A DNA stretch of 64,000 bases from Schistosoma haematobium (lineage: Eukaryota > Platyhelminthes > Trematoda > Strigeidida > Schistosomatidae): positions 19,333,003 to 19,397,002 of the forward strand of contig NC_067200.1 of the NCBI RefSeq assembly GCF_000699445.3, in the 5' to 3' direction. Below are positions 1-13,000 of this stretch, piece by piece (position 1 is the first letter of the stretch; each line of letters opens with the position of its first letter). The notes beneath the pieces were generated by a model. It did not search any database. It was not told where the DNA came from and was given only the letters and a program-made list of their open reading frames with translations. The position numbers and the translations under genes were made by a program.

Positions 1-262
1 TATGTTATTGATTGAGATCATGAATCGATTAATATTAGACCGCTATTAAACACTTAGAAGCGCTAGATGGCCGTTTTAATCTTAGTATAGGATGATTCAG
101 CAGTACACATCCGCAATTCTGCATTCAAAATTCGAAACCAAGACCTTTAGTCTGATGTGTGAATGCCTAACCTGTAGACCACTGAACTGACATCCGACGG
201 TGTTGTTGTTCAACTTCACTCAATCCACAGTAATTCGCGATCATTTTCTATTGCCTAATGCC
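1..262 (-). repeat. tRNA-headed SINE, family 2, diverged
   Basis: Read on the minus strand this has the family-2 order: a body, a tRNA-like head with a B-box-like segment, a hammerhead region and a tail ending in the CATGATCTCAATC-type motif. The hammerhead core is badly mutated (CTGAATCA replaces CTGAGGAG), so it should not cleave. The window edge cuts it off. The assignment rests on similarity to better copies at 15563 and 62848. Confidence 0.65.
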
Positions 263-264
263 GT

Positions 265-400
265 ACAATTTCGTGTATTGATTAAAGTCAGACAATAACA
301 CCGTTGAATGTCAACTCAGTGATCTAGAGATTTGACGTTTGTGCAGTAGAGAGAAACCTCTAAGTTCGAATCCCACATGTAGGATCATGAATACGCCTTC
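265..400 (+). repeat. SINE family 2 fragment
   Basis: A plus-strand partial copy. It begins with the body motif around TTTCGTG..GATT and reaches a B-box-like GTTCGAATCCCA. It ends near the start of the hammerhead region. It lies head to head with the minus copy to its left, an arrangement that recurs in the window. Confidence 0.55.
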
Positions 401-654
401 ACGTAATTGTGAAAACATCTTCCATTGTCTTCGATTGGTAACTGCCTCACATCCGAAAGAGATAAGCTAAATATCTGAATTGTACAAAGATTGAACTACT
501 GAGCACAATTGGATATATAGTAAAAATTGTCCGATGCAGAGAAAAGTCACAAAAATATTATCACTTTCGGTCTTCATGTTACTACATCACTATTTTATTA
601 ATAAAGTATGAACTACTGTAATAGATTATTAAAGAAATAATATGTTACTTGCAT

Positions 655-765
655 AACTTCTCCTCGAGCCCTTCCGGGGCTACTGCCGAGCATGGGGTTA
701 GCGACCTCATCCCGTTGAAAACTAACTTGCTGAAATATGCTAACCAGGCTACTTGTATCATCAAA
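655..765 (+). repeat. Non-LTR retrotransposon 5' fragment
   Basis: The segment around CCGGGGCTACTGCCG, with the following GGGTTAGCGACC and AAAACTAACT, matches the stretch directly upstream of the endonuclease ORF at 2275. It is therefore a second, shorter copy of that element's leader. No coding sequence is attached. Confidence 0.45.
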
Positions 766-963
766 AGTATTAAGAAAAGAGCATTCTAGACGCTTGACGA
801 ATAAGTATAAGTCATTTTTTCATACAGAAATTTTTTTAAAGAACAATAGAAGTTGAAATACTATCGAAAATCGAGTCAAATATTTACCAAATGTATGTTG
901 TGTTATTCAGGTCAAATATAGTGCTCTGTGTGATATGCGTCATGCGTATATCTGTGTATATGT

Positions 964-1037
964 ATGGGCAATATGCTAACTATAAATATTCACCTGGGGG
1001 AGTTCCTCAATATTGCCTTAACTCGCAAGCATTATAG
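964..1037. other. Unassigned spacer
   Basis: Short sequence before a SINE. I see no feature in it; the small open frame here runs into the antisense of the SINE and is not a gene. Confidence 0.4.
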
Positions 1038-1206
1038 GCAGAGATGGATGGTGGCTGGCAGTGAAATCCAGAACGTAAGTGTCGTCCCACCTGGGGCTCG
1101 TCAGATGGATGTACCTACATCCGAGTTTATGTTTACTCCGGGACTCGAACCCAGTACTGTTTGCTTCAAACATCATCACGTTACCTACTAAGCTACTGAG
1201 TCAGTA
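1038..1206 (-). repeat. Sm-alpha-like SINE (family 1)
   Basis: On the minus strand it reads a tRNA-like head (TAGCTTAGTAGG A-box-like, GGGTTCGAGTCCC B-box), then a hammerhead domain with CTGACGAG, then the CCACTGCCAGCCACC tail. The canonical GAAA of the core reads GACA, so the ribozyme is probably dead. The family is the known schistosome Sm-alpha type: tRNA-related, Pol III transcribed, hammerhead-bearing. Confidence 0.75.
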
Positions 1207-1355
1207 CATCGTTTGAGATATGATAAGTTCATCATGAACATTTTGAATAATCTGATCACTCATATACTAGTTAAGGCATTATATATATGGAAAGATAAAA
1301 CGTCAACTAAACAAATTTAAGAAGATTTGTGAAGATCGTAATAATTTAACAGTTA

Positions 1356-1545
1356 GATGTTGGCCCAGTGGTCTAGGGGTTAAGCATTCGAATGCGAGAC
1401 TAAATATCCTGGTTTCGAGTCTCACGTACGAGATCGTAGATACTCACTGACCAAGAGTCCTATACTAGCTATCCAGTTCTTCCAGGATTTCAGTGGTGAT
1501 CTAGCTGACCTCAACTATTAAAATTGATACAATCTCCACAAACTC
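1356..1545 (+). repeat. SINE family 2 copy
   Basis: It has the head GGCCCAGTGGTCTAGGGG, a B-box-like segment, then a hammerhead relic (CTGACCAAGAGTCC) that has lost the GAAA segment, and a tail ending in the AATCTCCACAAAC motif. Confidence 0.65.
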
Positions 1546-1814
1546 TTATTCTAATAATAATAATCATGTACTCACTAGTGACTGGCTTCAAGATCAGATT
1601 TTTCGAAATGTATTGCGCAAATAAATCAGATAATCCTGATAACCTTCTGTTGGGAGATCCTGAAAACTCCTCGAACATAGCCAATAAATGCTCTGAAAAC
1701 ATTGAGTAGCATCTTATCCAATCATTATTCAATAGAAGTTTTGCTAGAAACATCTAGAAAAAGAAAAGTCACATGTTGAGTTTCTGATTGGATGATTACT
1801 TACACTGCTATACT

Positions 1815-1860
1815 ATGTATAGTAGCATTCTAGAATTTTCCGGAAGCCCAAGGCCATCTA
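1815..1860 (+). other. Possible relic micro-exon
   Basis: The run TTCCGGAAGCCCAA is shared with micro-exon 4 of the gene below (7056-7089), and a TAG acceptor-like site stands upstream. There is no donor afterwards. It lies upstream of exon 1, so it could be the remnant of a duplicated exon or of a neighbouring paralogue. A chance match over 14 nt cannot be excluded. Confidence 0.25.
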
Positions 1861-2104
1861 AAATGCTGTAAAAACCCTTGATGTTCTGTACATAAACGAA
1901 CTTTGGGATAAACCGTTTCTTCCATGCTTCGAGCCTTTTCTCTCATGTACAAGTCACTGTGTAGATTTAACCTGAGGGCTACTAGATAAGCTTAAGACCC
2001 GAATCTATCATTCGATTAGAATATTTATCACCTTCATCTTCTCATTCCATTATTAAATTTTATCAAATGGACTTATTTATTATAAAAGATAAGTAATTTT
2101 AATG

Positions 2105-2274
2105 GAAACTAGCTCCCTCCCGGGGGCTACTGCCGGTCCCAAGCCCGGATATAGTAGGATGGTTGGGCATGAGGTTAGCGATCCCATCCCATAGAAAACT
2201 AACTCACTAAAAAACGTTAACCAGAAAAAAATTATTCAAACCATTTAAACTCTGCCCTGGGAGTCAGGAGGTCT
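2105..2274 (+). repeat. Non-LTR retrotransposon leader
   Basis: This sequence lies directly upstream of the endonuclease ORF. It carries the GGGGGCTACTGCCGGTCCC motif and GGTTAGCGATCCCATCCC. Related leaders without the ORF occur at 655 and 27570. It reads as the 5' untranslated part of an RTE-like element. Confidence 0.5.
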
Positions 2275-2775
2275 ATGTTTAGAAAAGTTATGACGCCTCA
2301 TAGTGAAATTCGAGTTCATTCGGAAGTCACGAGACTGATGCCCCTTCTGACAACCAGAGCAACCATTTATTTAGGTTCATGGAATGCTCGTACAATGTGG
2401 GAGACCAGGAGAGTCTTCCGAATCGCAACAAAAATGAGGAAATACAACCTGAAGGTGCTCGGAATCAGTGAAACACATTGGACGCAGGTTGGGCAACAAC
2501 GACTAGCTTCAGGGGAGCTTCTGTTATACTCCGACCATGAAGAAGAAAATGCCGTACATACACAAGAAGTTGCATTGATGCTAACAAAACAAGCACAAAA
2601 TGCACTTATAGGATGGGAATTTCATGGGCCAAGAATAATCGAAGCCTCTTTCAAAACGAAGAGAGAGGGCATTACAATGAACGTCATCCAATTCAATGAG
2701 CCTACCAACGACTGCAGTGAACAGACAATCAGAGAATCGCAACGAATGAAGCGGGGAAGAGAGAGAGTGATTTGA
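2275..2775 (+). pseudogene. Truncated AP-endonuclease domain of RTE-like retrotransposon
   Basis: An open frame of 166 residues from ATG. From about residue 33 it reads the start of an endonuclease/exonuclease/phosphatase fold: LGSWNARTM (the first Asn-containing motif), then LKVLGISETHW with the catalytic Glu, then a strand segment ending in a degraded APTND-type motif (NEPTND). After that the sequence leaves the family, and the rest of the endonuclease and the whole reverse transcriptase are missing. In life such domains nick target DNA for target-primed reverse transcription. This copy cannot encode an active element. It lies upstream of MEG exon 1. Confidence 0.7.
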
Positions 2776-3099
2776 AACGAAAGGACGCGCAGTGGAGAGG
2801 ACGTATGAGTCAAACTCCATTTAATCAATATTTATAGCCAGATAAAAATACGTTACTGGCATGTAATGAATGGAATAAGATGTGTACACATACCCATATA
2901 ACAACAGTCAGGGTTAAGAAGTGAATAATTAAAAAAAGTCAAAACCTGACTCAAGAAGAATGAGTAAACTAGCCTGACCAGAAGCTAGAATAAGGTCTAT
3001 CGGCTTAACATAACAACTAACATTACAACTTCATTTGCACATTTTCCATCAATTGTCCTTCACATCCTTCATGATTCTTCCAATAATCAATTCTTTTCT

Positions 3100-3165
3100 G
3101 TTGATCGATCTTACATACTACCTAAATCTATCATCATAAGTAGCATACACCACAATATAATGGAT
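3100..3165 (-). repeat. Palindrome-family repeat fragment
   Basis: Carries the degenerate TACATACTACCTAA...ATAAGTAGCATACACC arrangement that marks a dispersed family found at least ten times in this window (best copy 23140). Confidence 0.45.
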
Positions 3166-3253
3166 AATCGATTGCAGAAGAATTTTCAATGATTTCACTT
3201 GTTTTAGATTAATGAAATGTCTCAGAAGATGTTTTGTGAATATTATAGTAATT

Positions 3254-3695
3254 TTTTAATAGTTGAGATCATGAGTCATTCGAAGCTAGATCACCATCGA
3301 AGACCTGGAAACAATGGGACTCCTCCTCCACAAAACCCCTTCTGATATGAATCAACATATACTCACTACTGACTGGCTTTAGGAGGTCTTTCATCGATTT
3401 CTAGTGAGAAGCAGTGACCAATAGAGTTCAGCCGTGTCTGTTGTGAAATAGTAACTCACAGAAGACAATGGTTGATGTGTCGTTCAATTTCGTGGATTAG
3501 TTAAAGTTAGACATTAACACCGTTGGATACCGACCAGCTCAATAGTCGATAGGTCCTGGATTCGAATTTCATGAAACCGGATTGTCAATCCATACCGATG
3601 AAGAGTCATACACTAGGACGAAACGGTCATCCAATACTTCCAGGTTTTTCATGATAGTCTAACTTCAATTGAATCATGATTTCAACTATTTCAAT
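3254..3695 (+). repeat. SINE family 2 with inverted tail piece
   Basis: A nearly complete plus-strand copy (3355-3695) includes the 5' body, a tRNA-like head and a hammerhead region with GAAA kept but CTGAGGAG changed. It is preceded by a short minus-strand piece of the same family's 3' part (3254-3350). The two together form a snap-back arrangement. Confidence 0.65.
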
Positions 3696-3895
3696 TAAAA
3701 AAACATCCAATGTCCCTTAATTCAAATGAACATGTGAACTATATTAATGAAATATAGATGACATGATCATTTCATTCAATTAGTATCTATCATAAAACTA
3801 ATTAAACCGAATTCATTTGTTGACAACAGTAAACAATCAATAGATGAAGGTGTTCATGTTTTGATGTTTGTTTTTTTTGTTTTTTTGTTACCAGG

Positions 3896-3911
3896 TTATA
3901 TATATATAAAC
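3896..3911 (+). promoter_or_regulatory. TATA-like element upstream of the MEG
   Basis: An alternating TA run ending in TATATAAAC stands about 50 bp before the ATG at 3958, which would give a very short 5' UTR. It is only a positional candidate in AT-rich DNA. Confidence 0.3.
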
Positions 3912-3957
3912 TAAGATTTATAAACAATATCATATTAGTGATTAGTTGTATTGTAAA

Positions 3958-4033
3958 ATGTATTGGATGTACATTATTCTACTTTTCATTATTGCTTTAT
4001 TCAATATTAATAAACAGATAGAAGCTGGTACAA
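3958..4033 (+). CDS. MEG exon 1: signal peptide
   Basis: 76 nt from ATG to a GTAAGTTC donor, ending in phase 1. It encodes 25 residues with a hydrophobic core (YIILLFIIALF) followed by NINKQIEAGT. A UUG four codons upstream extends the open frame, but the ATG is the natural start. The frame stays open past the donor for a while, but that part is intron. Confidence 0.75.
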
Positions 4034-7000
4034 GTAAGTTCAATCATATTTTCATACATAAATACTATCTGAGTTGGTATTGTTTGACTTGTATCTTCCT
4101 ATTGAGATTTAAGACTGCAATTGATGCCGGTATATCCAGATGACGAGTCCTAAATAGGACGAAACGCGCGTCTTGGATTCCATTGCTGGCCACTATTCAT
4201 CATTACTTATAAATGCTTTTTGTTCATAATCTGAACTATGATCGATTCTATTCTGTAACAATGGGGAACCTTCTAAAGAATGTTAAATGAAACATCATGA
4301 TTAAACTCAATTGATGAGATTATAATTTATGGACGAAACCAATCAGGTATAAGAAAATAAGTCACGGATTTCAGAGAGAAATTCATTCACTCATTCATTT
4401 GGATAAATGGAGTTTCGGCATTAAAGCTGATGAAAACCCTAAATCTGATTTCTAACCATAACCATCAATTGTCAGTCATAATTCTAATTCCTCACACAAT
4501 GGTTTTATAATCCTCATTTGGTCCTGGTTATTAGATAGACACTCTCAAGGTCAGTTCAATGTCGCTCAAAGGCCGTACATAAATTAAAGTCTCACTGTTT
4601 GGTAACGATTCAACTGAAGTGCATGTATTAAAATAAACATTTTCAAAAATCTTAAATTATTTCAGACATATTTCGTTTTCAATAGGACTATGATGATGGT
4701 GACTATCAGTGGAATCTAAGATACCCACCTCGTCTTGGTTAGGACTAGTTATCTGGATGTGTCTGTACCCTAGAAAATTGACTTTCACGCTAGAACTCGA
4801 ACCCTAATGTATTTGATCTTAATTGCCCAAAGTCATTTACTGAAATCAAAAGTACTCACTGTTTTGAGTAACTGAATTAATTTTAATTTATTTGTATTGG
4901 CTGTTTAATTGTTCTTTTTGATATTAGTCAGTCTCCGCATTCCACTGCTAGCCAACGCCGAACTCTGTTTAAGATACTGTTGACTTTATGGAAATATCTA
5001 GACAGTCCCAACATGATAAGGATAGCAAATACAAATGAATGTCTAGCTTTAATGTCTGTTATTATTCTTTGCTCAGTATACATGAACGGATCTATTTTAG
5101 ACCAAAAAAATTCAACAATATCCACAACTTCGTACTTACAATCATCATATGTTCACTAGTGATGAGTTTCGAGGGGACTCAGTAGCTAAGTGGATAATGT
5201 GATCGTGTTTGAAGCGAACGGTACTTAGTTGGAGTCTCTGAATGTACATCAACACTGGGATTCAGGTACATCCAGTTGACGAGTCCCAAATAGGAAGAGT
5301 CATCATCCACCTATGCTTATGGAACTAAACCATATCGTTTTTAATGAAAGACATTTTCTGAACATTTATACAAATTGATTATTTTATCTATCTCATACAT
5401 TTAGAAACACATACTACGGTGTAAGTGAAATGTTATATCTTTTCTTAAACTTGGAAACGAATTGATTATCTAACGTTATACACACTGTTAAAATGATGTA
5501 ATAGTGTAATTTATCTTCAGTAGGTTAAGTTTATACCTAATTACAAATCTATAAATTGATTTTGTATTGTTTGTTTGGATCTCACCACTGATGTTTAGGT
5601 TTGAAATAGATCAGTATGATGTGAATCTTGTAAGGATTGCCTCGATATTAATTTCATTGACAATCATAATATGCAGAGATGGATGTTGGTTAACAGTGAA
5701 ATCATTTCTAGTCAATTTGTAGATGGAGGATCTACCTAAGTGGGAGGTCGAAAAATCCTCATTCCAAACCATTTACACACATGAGCTCCAGGATCTTGAG
5801 CGAACAAATAAGGTGCGAATCTTTTGTTGGTCACTAGCTATTATGGGATTGTATCTCCTAACGATGCTCCACCGCTTTATGAACTAGATCTTTAGGTCAA
5901 TGGCTCGGGATGCGGCCCTCTAAAGAAAACACCTGATTCTGTTTGAACACCTAAGCCATATTCTAGCTCTCACACAAATCAAGCGATGAAATATGGTGCA
6001 TATGTATTTGGTGCCACTTCATGGCAATGTTTATGCGTTTAAATAAATGTTAGTAACTTGTAGATTAAACGCATTCAGATATACCATATACATTGTATTT
6101 GTAATGAAATGGACTGAAGAGAATAGTCTAAAAAATTTTCTTTGTTAAGTGTTGTATTGAAGGACGGCGAATGTAAGTTTACATGTTTTTATTAGTGATT
6201 ATCAAATGATAAATAACTATCACAATGGAGTTGTAAAGATTGTTGAGTTTATAATTGAGATTATGAATCGAATAATGCTAAACCACCATTAAAACACCTA
6301 GAAGCATTGGACGACCGTTTTGTCTCGGTATAGAGATCTTCATCATTGCTCATCCACAATCTTACACACAGTAGTATTCAAACTCAAGATATTTGAACGC
6401 TTAACCTGTAGACCACCAATCCAGAATTCATTTAATTCACAAAATTGTGCAATCATCTTTTATGGTCACAACTTCGCACTAGATCTTTCAGAATTACATC
6501 TTGAAGCTAGTCACTAGTGGACATATGATATCTAAAGTCACATCTCGACGTTATTAATGAATGGTCACTGTTGAGAAATACTTATGGATTAATACTATAC
6601 ATAATTTTTTTATTGTATAATTGTTAAGTAGCTAAACTATGTATATTCATGTTCCTTTCATCACAGGCTTTATTTTGACCTATGGACTATTACTGTACGA
6701 TTTACCATTCTTGAGTTATGCCCAGACTATGAACTGCAGTCTCCCACATTCACAGCCACTTTTGACCGAATCTTGTATGAAGTAATGTGGTCTATTTGGT
6801 TTCTATATAAACGTAGTATGTTTGAAATACATGATTCATATCGTGGAGGTTGAGATTGGTGTTCTGAACTTAACAGACAGAGCTAGACAAGAAGAAAGAC
6901 CGATAAGAACTCTAGGCTGCTCAGTGGTCCAGTTGATAAGTCACTGTTCCCTTGTTCATTAGATTATATGTATATATATATTGATAGGGCACGAGGCAAC

Positions 7001-10000
7001 AAGTTATAACATTTATACGATTAATTGAACTCTCAATTGTAAATTCACATTGTAGCTGGTAAAGCAAATTCTTCCGGAAGCCCAACTGAGTGAGTTAACA
7101 TTTTTGACGTAGGAACACTATGTAATATGCTGATATTTAGTTTACCATACATTTTACTGATACAATTTTTGTGAATGTAACTTACTTCTAAAATATCAAG
7201 ATAGTATATAACAGGTTAGATCTAGATCATGAGAATAATGAATATGTTCTTAGCAAGTTGATAAGTAAATATTTCTCATTATGGGGTGGTAAAGATTGTT
7301 AAGTTCTTGATTCTGAGCATGAATCGATCAATGTTGGACGACCATTGAAAACCTGAAAGCATTAGATGTCTGTCTCGTCCTATTATTGGACGACCCGGCG
7401 ATGCGCATCCACAATCTCACACGTGGGACTTGAATCCAGGACTTTTGATCTCGTGCTCAAACGCTTAACCTATTGACCACTGAGCTAGCTGTTATCTAAC
7501 GGTGTTAATGTGTAACTTCAAGCAATCCACGTAATTGAGCGATCATTTTCCGTTGTCTAATGTAGATACCTATCTCTGCCTGATATAGATTAGCTTCACT
7601 GTTTATAGCTTCTCACTAGAACTTCGAGAATTACTTCACGAAGCTAGTCACTAATGAGCACATGGTAATTATTGGTGTAGGGTTGTGGAGATTGTTAAAT
7701 ATTTGTAAGATTATCAATGTGCAGTATGCTATCCGTTGGTATATTTGGACTCCACTGAGGAAGTCTTCTTCTTCAGTATCAATGATATAACTGAATTTGT
7801 TTTGTACGGAAAATGATATAATCCTAATGTAATTAGCTCATAAGTGGAATACAGATGAAATGAATTCAACCTAATCATTACAAATTATCTTATCTATAAT
7901 TATTGAACTATTTGTTATCAGATATAAAGGATCATTTCTGATTTGAATCTGTTTATTAGTCATGTTACTAACTTGAATTTGGATACATGAACCTAGATGT
8001 AACTTCTACCTGAAGTTTGTGCTGGTGATGTCGTCCAGAAGAACGATGAAAGCTCTACGACCAGACAACCCAGTTCAGAGAACAAGATTCCATCAAAAAC
8101 TAGATGTAACTGTTATGACATGGTGGAGAAATGTGGAAATTTCGGATAGAGCCAACTTCAAAAACATCAGAGAATTTTCAGAACCTTGGCATTCAGGTCA
8201 ATCAACAAGCACATTGAAATCGATCTAATTTATTAATCGATTAGGAAAATATAAGAACAAAAATCAAACCGATGAGAGATACAACCAAGAAGTGAACAAT
8301 GATAGGTTTAAGGTCAACAAGAATCAATCAACATCGAGGTCTATAAGACAAACTGTGAACCATGTGTAGAGAACTTTGAACAGTTCACTTCTACCTAAAG
8401 TTTTTGTTGATGATATCGTTCAGAGGAACGTTGAAAGTTCCACGACCAAAGCATCCAGCTCAGAGCATAATACTTTATCAAAAGTAAAATGTAACTATTA
8501 TGTTATATCATGAGATGTCATTAGTTAATGTATGATTTACTTGTCATTTCGAGAATAAACATGAATTCATTAGCTTTCACATTCAGATGATATTGATAGT
8601 TTACATAACTATAAATCAGATATAATACATGTAGTGAATGAAGAACTTAGCTGAAGAAAACAATTCAAAATCGCATAGTGATTTGGTAAAATATAAAACT
8701 GATACATTTTCTTTGCATTGTCTTTTACATACTCCATTATTCTTCTCATTCTATTGTTATTTCAATTGCTCGCAGATTTCTTTACTGTCCAGTTCATTGT
8801 AATCTTCTTCTGTTAGGCATTCCCGACCGTTGTTGCTACCTTGACGTGGTGGTCGGGCTTGCCTATTGTGATGAAGCAACCGAGCTATACTGGCTGGAAC
8901 AACCGTTCCTCAAGGTCCTACCATGTCAGACAGGTCGGTTGAAGAGCGGTAAGACTAAAAGCAACAAACCCAAGGTCCGAAGGCGAAGTCGTACTGCTGA
9001 CTGTACAGAGGTGTGACAACAGTAAGGTGTTTCCTTTAGACAACCAGCATGACAGCGATGCTGCCTTCCCACAAGGAGGGGTGGGGTTAGAAAAGGTCGA
9101 CCCTAAAAATGCACACCTCACGGATTTCCGTCTCCGGCGGTAAGGCCCTTTGAAGAACGGAGCTAACACGTCAAAAACCTTCCACGAAAAGGCCGTGCGC
9201 GACCGGCCTCAAACAGTTGTCCCTTGGGCACTGCGGTCACGCTCTCACGCCACTGAGACCAACTCTAATCCAATTTCCTTTTCAGGTACCTCCAGAAGAA
9301 CCCTTCCTCGGTGTGGGCAACCGGGGATGATAACCGCCCTCATACCCGTAACAGCACCCAAGACCACTGTATTCATAATCAACCTCCGTCTTCACTTCCT
9401 ATTATTCCTCCTACATCGACTTTCAACTCTAAACTTCCTCTTTCGGCTTCCTCCTCAAGTGTCACCATAGCCAACGATTCTAGTGCTCAAAACTCTGTCC
9501 CAGCTCTACTGAAACCTCGCTCCAAACTACACATTGGAGCCTTCAACGTACGCACCCCTCTGTTGGGCATTCCACTTCCGATTAATGTTACATACTACTT
9601 ATATCTATCAACATAAATAGTATAAACATTTGTCTTATTCATATTATCAATATATTAGAATCAATCTGTTTGCATTCTTCATTCTCTGATTACTTCATTG
9701 AATAGTCCTACGAAGTCTGGAGAAAATAACTGTAAGTTGACTGTTTACCACATAAATGAATAAAAACTTCTGTATTACCAAAACAATACACATCGAAATA
9801 CTGTCGTTCGAATACAGTTATCAATCCGTTGTACACCTATATGGAACTGCTGACAAGACTATTAATTTATGGACGACCTTTGAACGAATCCTAAGTGACT
9901 TTCAGAAAGATGAACCAATCGGAGAACAGTTAGTATAAAGTAAAAGTATTTTATATAAAAAGCAAAGAATTAAAATGGATACAGTTCTTTTGAATGGTTC

Positions 10001-13000
10001 AAAAACTTGTCAAGGTTAGAAAGAGGTTCAGAGGTTCTAAAATCGTAATGCATAAGGTAGAGGAAATCATCCATTTGTCTCTGCTATAGTCGGCATCTGG
10101 AACCATGATAAAGTCGCCAAAACTATTTTAGCCTCGATCACATAGCTTCAAAATTATTTATGTGTACTCCAGTTGTTGAGTGCAAAAAATGCCGCTTTTG
10201 AACAACGCTCTTCAACCATTCGTATACAATGTAGTCCCCGATTGTAGCCCGTGTTACTGATGCTTTAATTATTCAGTTTGCAACAATTGTCATAATTTGT
10301 CTTTGTCTTAATTTGTATCGAGCGAAAAAAATTCTATTCTAGAAGACTTCTTCCTACAACACACATTACACCGAAATACAACATCATTATGGTAGTTTGC
10401 ACAAGGTTCACAAGTCGTTTGATTATCAAAATCACAAATAAACGAATTTCTTGCTAATCCCATTCGTTGTACCCACTAAATTATCATGCTTTCTCTAAAA
10501 TCCTCTATGAATCGATCGCACATGAGCATTAGGTAGTGAAATTGGGGCCGTGAATTCGGGATCCTTCAAACTCATCCGATTGACTCGTCCATAAATTGTA
10601 GTCTCGCCGAACTGCTATCTATACTGACCAGTTCCCTTGTGAAATCTCATTTCGTAACAAGGTATACTTAAGCACCAAAATTAAACCGTTTAATTATCAT
10701 ATAGAATTAAATAGCTCAACGACTGGTTTACGAATAAAGTGTCACTGTTCAACATTATTCATTGTTCATGTAATTCTATATGGATAATGCAATCGATTTG
10801 TTTTATTAATTAAAAAGAAAACTCCAATTCTGTTAGTTATCTGGTGTATGCTACTAATGTCTGACGATATAAGTAGTATGTAACACCAATCAGAAGTAGA
10901 AAACTGGGCAACAGCAGGATAAGAAACACTGGCTTTCACCATCTATGTACATGTTCATTACACTTATGGTCAACACATTTATTGATTTTAAATGCATTTT
11001 ATAGCCACTGAAGTGAAACCATCAGCAGGGGGACCCTCGTGAGTTCATCTATTTCATTATTGATTTTTTGTTCTTAGTCAAGTGATATTCAATTCACTAA
11101 TCATATAGAGATTGTCCTTAAGGTGTTAAGGGAAATTCATGTTGATATGAATCGGTAAACAATGAATAAAGTAATGATCGTCTATCAATTGATTGATCAC
11201 TGGGTGGTGGTCAATGTCATGTGTATCAAGTCCCGATTTAGTGCAGACACTGCGTGCACTATAGACTAAGATAAGATGGTGGTTGGAGGTAGTCGACAGG
11301 AAACCCTGCACACAGGTTTCGTGCTACTTGGCACTCATCAGCAAGGTGTACCTGTAATCTTGAGGGAAGTGGTGCTCCCTGGAGGATTCGATCCCATGTC
11401 ACCCAGCTTCACAGTCACAGACGTTAACACTGAGTTATCCGGGCCACGTAAGTAAGTAAACAAGACAGATTATGACCACATTGAGGCTGTTCTCTTATAT
11501 TCAATTGATTAATCAAACGAACAAACAGAATATAACAACTTCACATTTTGCATACTTGAAACTGTATTTGAATTACAATGAATTTAGAAAACAGAAATAT
11601 TTGAAACGATGTAACTGTGATGTTTACTACTTATATCCACATAAGTAGTATATAACGATTGTCAGAAATAAGGAATCTGAAAAATAAGAAAGACGGAAAC
11701 AGAAAGCGATTGGTATGGAAGTGAAGGAACACTGAAGTCTGACATGATTGACTGATATTTGCATGTAGAACAGTCATGTTTGAGACGATTGATTGACATT
11801 TCACAAATGAACGATTCGCTATGTGGTTCTCAGATTTCACTGAGATGTTCTCAAACTTTGTGTTGAAATACACTCAACTATCTCCACTTGTGTTCTCCTT
11901 CACTACATTTGGTCACGCTGTCAACCAACAGGTAGAAAGTGTGCAGTTCCGTGCACACCGATACAGGCCTGGAACTGATATGCTAGTTGGTATGCTGTGT
12001 GCTACTTATATCGACATAAGTAGTATGTAAGATTAGTGAGGGATAGAATGTCTGAAAGTAGAAGAAAGTGAAGATCTAGAAAGAAGGAAAGAATGGAAAT
12101 TGAAAGTAATTGTGAATGGAAATGCAGGAATAATGAAGTCTGAATCTATGAATTATCGTTTTACAAATTAAGTATTAGAGTATGGGTTTCTCTATTTTAT
12201 CAAGTAGCCCTGTCATTTTGTCCTTAATATAATCGGTTGTTCTCACCTGTAATCTATATCATTACATAACTGAATGAAGTGAATTTATACTTATCCACAA
12301 TAATACCGATTTACTTATGATTTGACCACTATACAAATCAACTATTGTCTAGAAATTTCATTCATAGCCTCATATGAATTTGATTGCTTTGTAGGAATGA
12401 GAAGGATGGTAGCGGTCGTAAGTTCAAGCTAGTTCAATAATGAAATTTATGAATGATAAATATTTCAACCATAACTTATGTCATTGAAATAATGAATCTG
12501 TTACAGTTACATCTTGATTGGCAACTTGGAAGTACTAAATGGTCATTTCGTTTTAGTATAGATCTCCTCAACAGATCGGACCCATTACTCCATATTCAGA
12601 ATACTCAACCTCATAACAGAACTCTTTACCATTAGAACTTTAATGAATGCACGACAGTGAGCGATCGTCCTCCATATCCGATGCGCTTGAACTTCATTGT
12701 TCACGGTTTTCCACTAAAACTCCAGTAATTTTCTTTCAGAGATACCCACCAATAAACAAATATTAATACGAAGAGACCGTCAATAAGAAATCACATTTAT
12801 TCCCTTATGAATAGCACAATCGTTGTCTAAATAAGTAACCTTTCAAAATAAATTGATTATTCGATATTATTTCTCTTCATAGCAGGACACATGAATCCTT
12901 CTACGAATTCAACTGATGAGTAAGTGAGATGAATTTTAACGAAGACAGTTGATTCTTTTCCCACTAACCTATTTTCAATATTTATTTAGCTGGCATTTTT

